A stretch of 15,467 bases of DNA. Origin: Deltaproteobacteria bacterium (GTDB taxonomy: Bacteria; Desulfobacterota; Desulfobaccia; Desulfobaccales; Desulfobaccaceae). Of this stretch, positions 5,511 to 13,324 are shown in pieces. Made by a program: the position numbers and the translations under genes. Numbering within the stretch: the first letter of the stretch is position 1; every line of letters starts with the position of its first letter. The stretch spans positions 1-15,467 of the forward strand of contig VGSX01000053.1 in NCBI GenBank assembly GCA_016874895.1, given 5' to 3'. The notes beneath the pieces are model-generated. The model worked only from the letters and a program-made list of their open reading frames with translations, searched no databases and was not told where the DNA came from.

Positions 5511-7103
5511 ATGAACGCCAACAGAAAGCTCATGATGTTGGGGGTGGCCGTGGTGCTGGGAGGCATGCTCTTGTTTTTGACCTGTGCTCCCCAGAAACCT
5601 GAGCCGGTGAGGACCGGCACCATCGCCGACGGCGAGATCGACCCCGCCAAGTGGGGCCAGGTCTATCCCCTGGAGTACGACCGGTGGAAGATGACCAAGG
5701 ACCCCAAGCCCGCGGGGAAGAGCAAGTACAAGAAGGGCTATGACAAGGACCTGGTCATCTACGACAAGTTGAGCGAGTACCCCTACCTGGCCCTCCTTTA
5801 TCACGGCTGGGGCTTCGGCATCGAATACAACGAGTCCCGGGGCCACCACTACATGGTCACCGACCAGTTGGAGATCGACCCCTCCCGCACCGCGGCCGGC
5901 GGCGTCTGCCTTTCCTGCAAGTCCCCCTATGCCGCGGTGCTGGAGAAGCAGTTGGGGCCCGAGTACTTCAAGATGAAGTACATCGACGCCCACGCCAAGA
6001 TCCCCAAGGAATTCCAGGAACTGGGGGTGGCCTGCATCGAGTGCCACGACAACAAGACCATGGGGCTCCGGCTCTACCACCCCGCGGCCCTGGAGTCCTT
6101 CAAGTTCATCGGCCAGGACCCGGCCAAGATGACCCGCCAGGAACTGCGCTCCGCCACCTGCGGCCAGTGCCACGTCACCTACATCATCCCCCGGGACCAG
6201 AACATGAAGCCGGTGGGCCTGTTCTTCCCCTGGCAGGGGAGCAAGCCCGGGGACATCTCGGTGGAGAACATCATCAAGGTCATGCGCAAGGACCCGAGCG
6301 TCATCAAGACGGAGTTGGGCCACAATGAGTGGAAACAAGCCGTCACCGGCTACCCCGTGGCCTACATCCGCCACCCGGAGTATGAGTTCTACACCCGGAA
6401 CAGCACCCACTGGAACGCCGGAGTGGCCTGCGCCGACTGCCACATGCCCTACATTAAGGTGGGGGCCAACAAGATCTCGGACCACGACGTCACCAGCCCC
6501 CTCAAGACCGACATGAAGGCCTGCCAGCAGTGCCACACCGAGAGTCCGGAGTGGCTGAAGAACCAGGTCACCGTCATCCAGGACCGCACCGTGTCCCTGA
6601 TGTTCCGCTCCGGCTATGCCACCTCCGTGGCGGCCAAGCTCATCGAGATGGTGCACCAGGCCCAGAAGGACGGCAAGCAGATCGACCAGAAGCTCTATGA
6701 CCAGGCCAAGGACCTGTACCTGGAAGCCTTTTACCGGGTCAATTACATCAACGCCGAGAACTCGGTGGGCTTCCACAACCCCAGTGAGGGGGGGCGCATT
6801 TTAGGAGACGCCCTGGCCATGGCCGGCAAGGCCGAGGCTCTGCTGCGCCAGGCCCTCACTAAGGCGGGGGTGGAGGTGCCGGCCAACGTCAACCTGGAGC
6901 TGGCCAAGTACCTGAACAAGCGGGGCATAAAGCCCTTGAACTTCAAGGCTGAGCAGGAGCTCAAGGATCCCTTCGGCCTGCAGGAGAAGCTGACCCCCGC
7001 GGCCTCCCTGGGCATCGCCGCGGCGGCGCCGACTCCGGCGGCCCCGGCAACTCCCAAAGCTCCGGCAGCTCCAGCGGCACCCCCCACGGCTCCGAAGAAG
7101 TAG
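5511..7103 (+). CDS. nrfA: NrfA, pentaheme ammonia-forming cytochrome c nitrite reductase
   Basis: NrfA reduces nitrite to ammonium with six electrons in the periplasm. The 530-residue protein has an N-terminal hydrophobic segment (about 6-25), with Cys25 in an imperfect lipobox context, so it may be lipid-anchored. The active-site heme motif is the diagnostic CXXCK: CLSCK at 133-137, with Lys as ligand. Four CXXCH follow at 175-179, 217-221, 307-311 and 338-342. Arg126, Tyr224 (CHVTY) and His288 (HPEYEFY) match the catalytic Arg, Tyr and His of characterised NrfA by position. GFHNP (420-424) fits a distal heme ligand region. A clear binding site (GGAAGGG) precedes the ATG, 25 bases after nrfH. 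Unusual is a tail of about 27 residues (504-530) made almost only of Ala and Pro, ending in Lys-Lys. It should be co-transcribed with nrfH from the sigma-54 promoter. Confidence 0.96.
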   Translation: MNANRKLMMLGVAVVLGGMLLFLTCAPQKPEPVRTGTIADGEIDPAKWGQVYPLEYDRWKMTKDPKPAGKSKYKKGYDKDLVIYDKLSEYPYLALLYHGWGFGIEYNESRGHHYMVTDQLEIDPSRTAAGGVCLSCKSPYAAVLEKQLGPEYFKMKYIDAHAKIPKEFQELGVACIECHDNKTMGLRLYHPAALESFKFIGQDPAKMTRQELRSATCGQCHVTYIIPRDQNMKPVGLFFPWQGSKPGDISVENIIKVMRKDPSVIKTELGHNEWKQAVTGYPVAYIRHPEYEFYTRNSTHWNAGVACADCHMPYIKVGANKISDHDVTSPLKTDMKACQQCHTESPEWLKNQVTVIQDRTVSLMFRSGYATSVAAKLIEMVHQAQKDGKQIDQKLYDQAKDLYLEAFYRVNYINAENSVGFHNPSEGGRILGDALAMAGKAEALLRQALTKAGVEVPANVNLELAKYLNKRGIKPLNFKAEQELKDPFGLQEKLTPAASLGIAAAAPTPAAPATPKAPAAPAAPPTAPKK

Positions 7104-7122
7104 AACAATTTATCCTCAACGA

Positions 7123-7145
7123 GGGGCGGGGTTAGACCCCGCCCC
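7123..7145 (+). terminator. GC-rich hairpin after nrfA
   Basis: GGGGCGGGG (7123-7131) and CCCCGCCCC (7137-7145) form a perfect nine-base-pair stem around the loop TTAGA, 20 bases after the nrfA stop. There is no T run after the stem, so it may act as an attenuator or mRNA-stabilising structure rather than a strict intrinsic terminator. It would separate nrfHA from the downstream genes. Confidence 0.6.
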
Positions 7146-7195
7146 AGTGCGAGCCGATTGAAACAAGAATAATAATAGGGGAGAAACTGCACTGC

Positions 7196-7759
7196 ATGGA
7201 AAAGATCAACATTGGCGACGCCTTTATCTATCCCATGCCGGTGGCTCTGGTAGGAGCTCTGGTGGAGGGCAAGGTCAATTTCATGACCGCAGCCTGGTTG
7301 ACCAGGGCCAACTTTAAGCCTCCCATGGTGGCGGTGGCCATAAACAAAGCGCACTATACCCCCATCGGGATTCGGGAAAACCGCTCCTTCAGTATAGGTT
7401 TCCCCAGCCTCGAGATGATGGCGGCTACCGATTACTGCGGGCTGGTTTCCGGCCGCAAAACCGACAAGTCGGGCCTCTTCGAGGTTTTTTACGGAGAACT
7501 TACGACTGCCCCCATGATCAAGCAATGTCCCTTGTGCCTGGAGTGCAAGCTTGTAGAGGTGCATGAATACCCGGTAAATCTGTTGTTTATTGGGGAGATT
7601 GTGGGGGCCTACACCGAGGAAAGATTTCTTACGGACGGCAAGCCCGACATCCGCAAAATGAAACCCCTGGTCTTGACCATGCCGGACAACCAGTATTGGA
7701 CCGTGGGGGAATATGCCGGTCAGGCCTGGGGGGAAGGCAAGAAGCTGAAATCCCGATAG
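7196..7759 (+). CDS. Flavoredoxin-like flavin reductase (FMN-binding split barrel)
   Basis: The 187-residue protein matches the flavin reductase-like / flavoredoxin family: a split beta-barrel that binds FMN and moves electrons in the cytoplasm. Visible family features are the start strand PMPVALVGA (13-21), NFMTAAW (28-34, FMN contact region), PPMVAVAI (42-49), SFSIGFPS (64-71) and DYCGLVSGRKTDK (79-91). A CPLCLEC segment (111-117) has three cysteines; the common form in this family has two. It has no signal peptide. AGGGGAG lies 12-14 bases before the ATG. It sits between nrfHA and the Mo-cofactor fusion gene on the same strand. Such proteins in sulfate reducers have been linked to thiosulfate metabolism or general flavin electron transfer, so its role next to nitrate genes is unknown; it might support nitrosative-stress defence or electron supply. 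Confidence 0.82.
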   Translation: MEKINIGDAFIYPMPVALVGALVEGKVNFMTAAWLTRANFKPPMVAVAINKAHYTPIGIRENRSFSIGFPSLEMMAATDYCGLVSGRKTDKSGLFEVFYGELTTAPMIKQCPLCLECKLVEVHEYPVNLLFIGEIVGAYTEERFLTDGKPDIRKMKPLVLTMPDNQYWTVGEYAGQAWGEGKKLKSR

Positions 7760-7918
7760 ATCCAGGTTTAATGGGTTAATGAATGGTTAAGGTGGTCCGA
7801 GGGTATTTTCTTCGATTTTACCATGGGGGAAATGCCGTCTGTCCCCTATTTGCCATCTGAATCGTCATTCCATCTCTGTCAGGCGGCGCCAAGCCCTCAG
7901 GGAAGCCTTGGGTTAATA

Positions 7919-9547
7919 ATGATTGGCCCCCACTCCTTTGACGAATTTCTGCAGATAGTTAAGTCCTTCCATGGCTATGCCGCCCCCGGGGTAGTTCTCG
8001 GGGGAATCATGGTGGATTTGGCCCGGCGGCACCTGCCTTTGGAGGTCCTGTTTGACGCGGTGTGCGAGACCCGGCATTGTCTCCCCGATGCGGTACAGCT
8101 CCTCACCCCCTGCACCTTGGGCAACGGCTGGCTCAAGGTGGTAAACCTGGACCGCTTCGCCCTCATCCTTTATGACAAGTACACGGGAGAAGGAGTGCGG
8201 GTCTACCTGGACCCGTTTAAGGTGGAAGACTGGTCGGCCATCAAAGATTGGTATCTCAAACTCAAGCCCAAAAAAGAGCAGGACACCCAATTACTCCTGG
8301 ATCAAATCAAAGAAGCCGGACCGGCGGTCTTGAACTGGCAGAAAGTGAAAATGCGCCCCCATTTTCTCCAACCGCGCAAACGGGGCCGGATAATCATCTG
8401 CCCTCTCTGCCGGGAGGCCTATCCGGCCCAGGATGGGGGGATCTGCCGGGCCTGCCGGGGCGAGGCCCCTTACCTGACCAATGACCCGCCGGCGGAGGCC
8501 GGGATGGAGGGCCCCGCCCTCCGCCTGGTGCCGGTGGAGCAGGCGGTGGGCCGCACCGCGCTGCACGATATGACCCAGATCATCCCCGGCGTCAGTAAAG
8601 GGGCGGCTTTTGAAAGGGGCCAGGTAATCGACGTGGGGGATCTCTGCCGCCTGCACAAGATGGGCCGCCAGAACCTCTATGTCCTGGAGGAAAATCAAGC
8701 GGGGCCGGAATGGGTCCACGAAGATGAAGCGGCCCTGGCCTTCGCCCGGGCCATGGCCGGTGAAGGCGTAACCTTTTCTACTCCCCCTCGGGAAGGTAAG
8801 GTGAATCTGCTGGCAACCCGGGATGGACTCCTGGTGGTAGATGAAGAACGCCTGGAAATTTTCAACCTGGTGCCGGGGGTGATGTGCGCCTGTCGCCAGA
8901 ATTTTTCCATGCTGGCCCAGGGGCGACCCTTGGCGGGCACCCGGTCCATCCCCCTGTTTCTCCCCCGGGCCGACTTTGAGCGCGCCATGACCATCTTGAG
9001 CGACGGCCCCCTGTTCCAGGTGCTGCCCTTGCTGGCCGCTCGGGTAGGAATCCTGGTCACCGGCACCGAGGTCTTCATGGGACTGGTGGAGGACAAATTT
9101 ATCCCCATCATTACCACCAAGGTGGAGAGGCTGGGCTGCCGGGTGGTCAAGTCTCTGATCGTGCCGGACAGCCGGCAGGATATCCACCGGGGGGTCCGGG
9201 AGCTTTTGGCCCAGGGGATCGATCTTCTAATAACTACCGCCGGTCTGTCCGTGGACCCAGACGATCTCACCCGTCAGGGACTGCTGGAGGCCGGGGCCAC
9301 GGACATCCTTTACGGCGCTCCCATCCTGCCGGGGGCCATGACCCTGTTGGCCCGCATCGGCCCGGTGCAGGTCATGGGAGTCCCGGCCTGCGCCCTGTAC
9401 TTTAAGACCACCAGCTTTGATCTCCTTTTGCCCCGGTTGTTGGCTGGTTTGCCCATCACCCGGCATGACCTGGCTCGGATGGCCAATGGGGCCTTTTGCC
9501 TGGAATGCAAGGCTTGCACGTTTCCTAAGTGCCCCTTTGGGAAATAA
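7919..9547 (+). CDS. FmdE-like / zinc finger / molybdopterin-binding (MoeA-like) fusion protein
   Basis: The protein is 542 residues from the ATG at 7919. Residues 1-150 resemble FmdE, the small subunit tied to Mo/W formylmethanofuran dehydrogenase operons: SFHGYAAPGVVLGG, then CETRHCLPDAVQLLTPCTLGNG and a TGEGVRV strand. Residues 161-179 form a zinc-finger-like pair, CPLC and CRAC. From about 203 on it resembles MoeA/MoCF molybdopterin-binding proteins (VEQAVGRTALHDMTQIIPG; GILVTGTEVFMG at 377-388; LLITTAGLSVDPDDLT near 436-451). The end has four cysteines, CLECKACTFPKC (527-538), that could bind a metal or Fe-S cluster. It is probably cytoplasmic and handles molybdenum cofactor, perhaps for NapA just downstream. 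The frame extends upstream to an ATG at 7823, but those 32 codons look non-coding and the FmdE domain starts naturally at 7919. The exact start is uncertain. Confidence 0.82.
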   Translation: MIGPHSFDEFLQIVKSFHGYAAPGVVLGGIMVDLARRHLPLEVLFDAVCETRHCLPDAVQLLTPCTLGNGWLKVVNLDRFALILYDKYTGEGVRVYLDPFKVEDWSAIKDWYLKLKPKKEQDTQLLLDQIKEAGPAVLNWQKVKMRPHFLQPRKRGRIIICPLCREAYPAQDGGICRACRGEAPYLTNDPPAEAGMEGPALRLVPVEQAVGRTALHDMTQIIPGVSKGAAFERGQVIDVGDLCRLHKMGRQNLYVLEENQAGPEWVHEDEAALAFARAMAGEGVTFSTPPREGKVNLLATRDGLLVVDEERLEIFNLVPGVMCACRQNFSMLAQGRPLAGTRSIPLFLPRADFERAMTILSDGPLFQVLPLLAARVGILVTGTEVFMGLVEDKFIPIITTKVERLGCRVVKSLIVPDSRQDIHRGVRELLAQGIDLLITTAGLSVDPDDLTRQGLLEAGATDILYGAPILPGAMTLLARIGPVQVMGVPACALYFKTTSFDLLLPRLLAGLPITRHDLARMANGAFCLECKACTFPKCPFGK

Positions 9548-9602
9548 GTTTCTATACCATTTCCGTAAGGGACGTAACTAGTGTGCGCCCAATGAGGATG
9601 GA

Positions 9603-9615
9603 CACCAAGTTGGTG
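9603..9615 (+). promoter_or_regulatory. Inverted repeat upstream of napC
   Basis: CACCAA (9603-9608) and TTGGTG (9610-9615) form a perfect dyad around one G, about 80 bases before napC in the 146-base gap that should hold the nap promoter. It could be an operator for a small dimeric regulator. It does not match the FNR/HcpR consensus, and I see no -24/-12 site in this gap. Confidence 0.3.
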
Positions 9616-9693
9616 GTCTGCCTTGAATGACCGCTTAAGACATGCACCCGGGGCTGGGTCTTCCCTTCCTTCAGAAGGTAAGAGGATCATGAC

Positions 9694-10287
9694 ATGGCTG
9701 AGCCGAGTATAAAAAAACTATTCTCCAAATTTATCTGGCTTTACTTTCTCGTGGGAGGCATAGTTATTTTCTTGCTCATCCCGTGGAATATGGCCCGGAC
9801 CTCAAAAAACGAATATTGCCTGTCGTGTCACTACTTGCAGACTCACCAGAACGAACTGGAGAAGTCCAGCCACGCCCTGGACAAAGACAAAAAGCCGATC
9901 CAATGCGCCCAGTGTCACATTCCCCCTACCGTCGGCCCCAAGTATTTGGCAGTCAAGTCCTTTCTGGGGATGAAGGACCTGATTATCCACTATTTGGGCG
10001 ACCCGGAGCGGATGAACCGCAGGAATATGCAAGAAGTGGCCCGCCGTTTTATAATGGATGAGAACTGCTTAGCCTGTCATGAGGACCTTAATAAGGATGT
10101 CAAAGGGCAGCCCCTCTCCGAAATCGGCAAGCTCTGTCATGACGCCTACCTGGGAAAGAACGGCACTACCAAACATGGTTGCGCCGGCTGTCACCAAAAT
10201 CTGGCCCATCTCCCCGAATTTGACCGCCGCTACCTGGTCAATGCCAAATTTGCGGAAAGACTTCCCCTGGAAAAGGAGAAGAAGTGA
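9694..10287 (+). CDS. napC: NapC, tetraheme membrane-anchored cytochrome c (NapC/NirT family)
   Basis: NapC oxidises quinol and feeds electrons to the periplasmic nitrate reductase. The 197-residue protein has one N-terminal membrane helix (about 13-31) and four CXXCH motifs: CLSCH (42-46), CAQCH (71-75), CLACH (125-129) and CAGCH (163-167). A further CH at 148-149 is not in a CXXCH motif. The spacing and length of about 200 residues fit NapC/NirT better than the shorter NrfH. AGAGGA lies seven bases before the ATG. It is the first gene of the napCMADGH order known from Desulfovibrio desulfuricans, and its stop overlaps the napM start. The last residues are strongly charged (LEKEKK). Confidence 0.9.
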   Translation: MAEPSIKKLFSKFIWLYFLVGGIVIFLLIPWNMARTSKNEYCLSCHYLQTHQNELEKSSHALDKDKKPIQCAQCHIPPTVGPKYLAVKSFLGMKDLIIHYLGDPERMNRRNMQEVARRFIMDENCLACHEDLNKDVKGQPLSEIGKLCHDAYLGKNGTTKHGCAGCHQNLAHLPEFDRRYLVNAKFAERLPLEKEKK

Positions 10288-10760
10288 TACAATTTGACTG
10301 GTTTTCCCGGTTGAGAAATCGTTGGGGGAAATGGGTGATCATCGCCCCGGCCGCGGTGGTGGTCCTGGCCGTCATCTTTATAGTCTGCTTCAATCTTGCT
10401 TTTCCCAGGACCAGATGCGAGGCGGTGAAGCACCTGGAGGCTCCTGAAATCGCCGGCGACTGTTATGGCTGTCATGTCAAGGCTACCCCGAAGGCGGCCC
10501 AGGACTGGTATGAGAGCAAGCATGGCGTGCAACTGGTCAAATGTTTTGTCTGTCACGGGCAGCCGGATGGTAAGGGAGAGGTGGTTTTTGCCCTCAATCC
10601 TGACGTGGGCATTTGCCGTAAATGTCATGATTCCAGTGTAACGAACATGGTTAACAATTATGGTCTGGAACCTAACTGCGTCTCCTGTCATCCCTTCCAC
10701 CAGAATTCCATCCATCACCGGGCCTATGTGAAGCCGGTGGCCAAGAAAACTATTGATTAG
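10284..10760 (+). CDS. napM: NapM-like tetraheme cytochrome c
   Basis: This 158-residue protein has an N-terminal membrane helix (about 17-40) preceded by positive charges, then four CXXCH motifs: CYGCH (60-64), CFVCH (87-91), CRKCH (111-115) and CVSCH (132-136). It lies between napC and napA, the place of NapM in the nap operon of Desulfovibrio desulfuricans, and with NapB absent it is the likely link between NapC and NapA. The start is GTG at 10284, overlapping the napC stop as GTGA; AAGGAG is well placed just upstream, and the overlap suggests coupled translation. Whether the hydrophobic segment is a cleaved signal or a permanent anchor cannot be told from sequence; its length and the lack of a clear cleavage site favour an anchor. 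The symbol rests on context and heme count. Confidence 0.83.
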   Translation: MIQFDWFSRLRNRWGKWVIIAPAAVVVLAVIFIVCFNLAFPRTRCEAVKHLEAPEIAGDCYGCHVKATPKAAQDWYESKHGVQLVKCFVCHGQPDGKGEVVFALNPDVGICRKCHDSSVTNMVNNYGLEPNCVSCHPFHQNSIHHRAYVKPVAKKTID

Positions 10761-10805
10761 AACAGGTTACACTCACACTTTTTGTCCCTCGTGGAGGAAA
10801 AACAG

Positions 10806-13073
10806 ATGGAGATCACCCGTCGGGAGTTTTTGAAAATGTCTGCGGCCGGCGCCGCCCTCATGGCCATCGGCTGTCCGGTGGCGGCTTGGGCCGCCAAGGG
10901 CGAGGGGGAGCCGGATCGCTGGGTTAAAGGAGTCTGCCGTTACTGCGGCACCGGCTGCGGTGTCATGGTGGGGGTCAAGGGCGGCAAGGTGGTGACCGTC
11001 AAGGGCGACCCCAAGAACCACAACGCCGGCTTTCTCTGTCTGAAAGGGGCCCTGATGACCTCGGTTATCTATGCCAAGGAGCGCATCACCCAGCCCCTCA
11101 TCCGTAAAAACGGCAAGCTGACGCCGGCCTCCTGGGATGAGGCCCTAAACCTGGTGGCCTCCAAGTTCAAAGAAGCCATCGCCCAGCACGGCCCCAAGTC
11201 CGTGGCCTACTATGGTTCGGGCCAGGCCCTGACCGAAGAAACCTACCTGGCCAGCAAGATCTTCAAAGCTGGCCTCAAGTGCAACAACGTGGACGGCAAT
11301 CCCCGGCTGTGCATGGCTTCCGCGGTGGGCGGCTATGTCACCACCTTCGGCAAAGACGAGCCCATGGGCAGCTATGACGACATCGATAACGCCAGCTGTT
11401 TCTTCATCATCGGCTCCAACACCTCTGAGTGCCATCCCATCCTGTTCCGCCGCATCGCCGCCCGGAAAGAGGCCAACCCCGCCACCAAGATCATCGTGGT
11501 GGACCCCCGGGTCACCAACACCACCCGCATCGCCGATATCCATATCTCCTTCATACCCGGCACCGATCTGGCCCTGTTGAACAGTATGGCCTACGTCATT
11601 ATCAAGGAGGAAATGGATAACCCGCGCTTCCACGGCGCCTATTGCGCCTTTATGGACAAGGAAGGCAAACCGCAGACTTTCGAAGATTACAAGAAGTTCC
11701 TGGAGGATTACGCCCCGGAAAAGGCGGAAAAGATCACCGGCATTCCGGCCAAAACCATTAAAGAGGTGGCAAAGATTTTCGCCCAATCTTCCGCCACCAT
11801 GTCCATGTGGTGCATGGGCATCAACCAGCGGATCCAGGGGGTATGGGCCAATAACCTGATCCACAACCTGCACCTGCTGACCGGCCAAATCGGTAGGCCA
11901 GGGGCCACCACCTTTTCCCTGACGGGCCAGCCTAACGCCTGCGGGGGCGTGAGGGACGCGGGCGGTCTGTCGCACATGTTGCCGGCGGGGCGGCTCATCG
12001 CCAACAAGGAACATCGCAACCAAATGGAAAAACTGTGGGGCCTGCCGGAGGATTCTCTCAATCCCGAACCGGGTCTGCCCACTATAGCCCTGTTCGAGGC
12101 CCTGAAAGAGGGCAAAATCAAGGCTATGCTGATCCTGTGCACCAACCCGGCCCAGTCGCTCCCAGACGTCAACCGCTACCGGGAAGCCATGGCCCGGAAA
12201 GACAAATTTATCTGCCTTATCGAAGTCTTTCAGGACGCCGAAACCGTGCAATTCGCCGACGTGGTGCTGGCCCCGGCTTTTTGGTGCGAACGGGATGGGG
12301 TTTACGGCTGCTCCGAGCGGCGTTACGCCCTCATCGAAAAGGCCATTGAGCCGCCCGGCCAGTGCCGGCCATCGGTGAATATCCTGGTGGACCTGGCCAA
12401 ACGGATGGGAGTGGATCCCAAACTGGTGCCGTATAACAATGCCGCGGATATCTGGGATGAATGGCGCGCCGTGGCCAAACCCACTGTCTACAATTTCTGG
12501 GGCATCACCCGGGAGCGGCTGCGCAAAGAGTCAGGCCTCAAATGGCCCTGTCCCAGCGAGGACCATCCGGGCACCAACATCAGGTACGTGCGGGGTGAAG
12601 ACCCGCTGGTGCCCCCGGATCATCCCACCAAGTATTTCTTTTACGGGAGGCCCGACGGCAAAGCGGTTATCTGGTTCCGCCCCTACGTAGGCTGCGCTGA
12701 AGGTCCGGATTCGGAGTACTCCTTTGTCCTGACCACCGGCCGGGTCCTGGATCAATGGCACACCTCCACCATGACCGGGAAAGTTCCGGAAATCCAGCGC
12801 TCCTATCCCAAGGCCTTCGTGGAAATCAATGACAAGGACGCCAAAAAACTGGGCATCCAGACGGGCGACCACGTGCAGCTGGAGACCAGGCGGGACAAGA
12901 TGGTGTTTGAAGCCAGGGTGGGCGAAGTGTGCCGTCCGGGCTTGGTTTTTGTCCCCTGGTTTGACCCCAAGCTCCTCATCAACAAATTGACGATAAATGC
13001 GGTGGACCCCATTTCCAAACAGCCTGAATTCAAAATCTGCGCGGTGAAGGTCAGCAAGGCCGCCAAGGCTTAA
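10806..13073 (+). CDS. napA: NapA, periplasmic nitrate reductase catalytic subunit
   Basis: NapA reduces nitrate to nitrite at a molybdenum bound by two molybdopterin guanine dinucleotides. The 755-residue precursor begins with a Tat signal (TRREFLK, then a hydrophobic Ala-rich stretch to about residue 30), so it is exported folded. The [4Fe-4S] site is C44, C47, C51 and C78, followed by Lys80 (CLKG), which lies between cluster and cofactor in known structures. Cys169 in PRLCMASAVGG is the expected Mo ligand. GGYVTTFGKDEP (175-186) is typical of NapA rather than formate dehydrogenase. Length and features fit the monomeric Desulfovibrio enzyme, consistent with the lack of napB. The ATG at 10806 is chosen because GGAGG lies nine bases upstream and the Tat motif follows at once; a TTG at 10782 would add eight residues. 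napD follows after two bases. Confidence 0.96.
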   Translation: MEITRREFLKMSAAGAALMAIGCPVAAWAAKGEGEPDRWVKGVCRYCGTGCGVMVGVKGGKVVTVKGDPKNHNAGFLCLKGALMTSVIYAKERITQPLIRKNGKLTPASWDEALNLVASKFKEAIAQHGPKSVAYYGSGQALTEETYLASKIFKAGLKCNNVDGNPRLCMASAVGGYVTTFGKDEPMGSYDDIDNASCFFIIGSNTSECHPILFRRIAARKEANPATKIIVVDPRVTNTTRIADIHISFIPGTDLALLNSMAYVIIKEEMDNPRFHGAYCAFMDKEGKPQTFEDYKKFLEDYAPEKAEKITGIPAKTIKEVAKIFAQSSATMSMWCMGINQRIQGVWANNLIHNLHLLTGQIGRPGATTFSLTGQPNACGGVRDAGGLSHMLPAGRLIANKEHRNQMEKLWGLPEDSLNPEPGLPTIALFEALKEGKIKAMLILCTNPAQSLPDVNRYREAMARKDKFICLIEVFQDAETVQFADVVLAPAFWCERDGVYGCSERRYALIEKAIEPPGQCRPSVNILVDLAKRMGVDPKLVPYNNAADIWDEWRAVAKPTVYNFWGITRERLRKESGLKWPCPSEDHPGTNIRYVRGEDPLVPPDHPTKYFFYGRPDGKAVIWFRPYVGCAEGPDSEYSFVLTTGRVLDQWHTSTMTGKVPEIQRSYPKAFVEINDKDAKKLGIQTGDHVQLETRRDKMVFEARVGEVCRPGLVFVPWFDPKLLINKLTINAVDPISKQPEFKICAVKVSKAAKA

Positions 13074-13075
13074 CT

Positions 13076-13324
13076 ATGGCCATTGCCGGACTATTGGTGC
13101 AGGCGGGCAAGGAAGATTTACCAGGGGTGGAGGCCCGGCTTAAGGAACTGCCGGAGCTCTCCACTTATGGCATCCATAAAGAACAATATATCGTGGTGGT
13201 CGCGGAGGCCCCCTCGGGACAGTTGGAGCAAGTGGTGGAGAGAATCAACCGACTGCCGGGAGTTTTGACCACATACACGGCCTACCTGACGGTGGAGGAC
13301 GAGTTGCCCGGTGTTCCGGATTAG
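13076..13324 (+). CDS. napD: NapD, Tat-proofreading chaperone for NapA
   Basis: NapD is a small ferredoxin-fold chaperone that binds the NapA Tat signal and holds back export until the cofactor is in place. The 82-residue protein has the family pattern: MAIAGLLVQAG opening strand, a helix, EQYIVVVAEAP strand, a helix around LEQVVERINRLPGV, and a final strand LTTYTAYLTV. Length is normal for NapD. It has no signal peptide, as expected for a cytoplasmic protein. It starts two bases after the napA stop and overlaps napG by 14 bases, so it is part of the same transcript. Placement directly after napA agrees with its job. Confidence 0.92.
   Translation: MAIAGLLVQAGKEDLPGVEARLKELPELSTYGIHKEQYIVVVAEAPSGQLEQVVERINRLPGVLTTYTAYLTVEDELPGVPD

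Noticed and set aside
5406..6776. Long open frame of about 456 codons on the minus strand
   Set aside because: It lies opposite nrfH/nrfA and is rich in Gly, Val, Leu and His as expected from the antisense of GC-rich coding DNA; no motif is seen.
7823..7918. Upstream start for the FmdE/MoeA fusion at 7823 (or ATG at 7832)
   Set aside because: The added 32 residues look non-coding and precede the natural start of the FmdE domain; the 7832 ATG has a G-rich stretch before it, so it is not fully excluded.
11145..12251. Minus-strand frame of 368 codons inside napA
   Set aside because: It is antisense to a complete, well-conserved NapA; composition is typical of a shadow frame.
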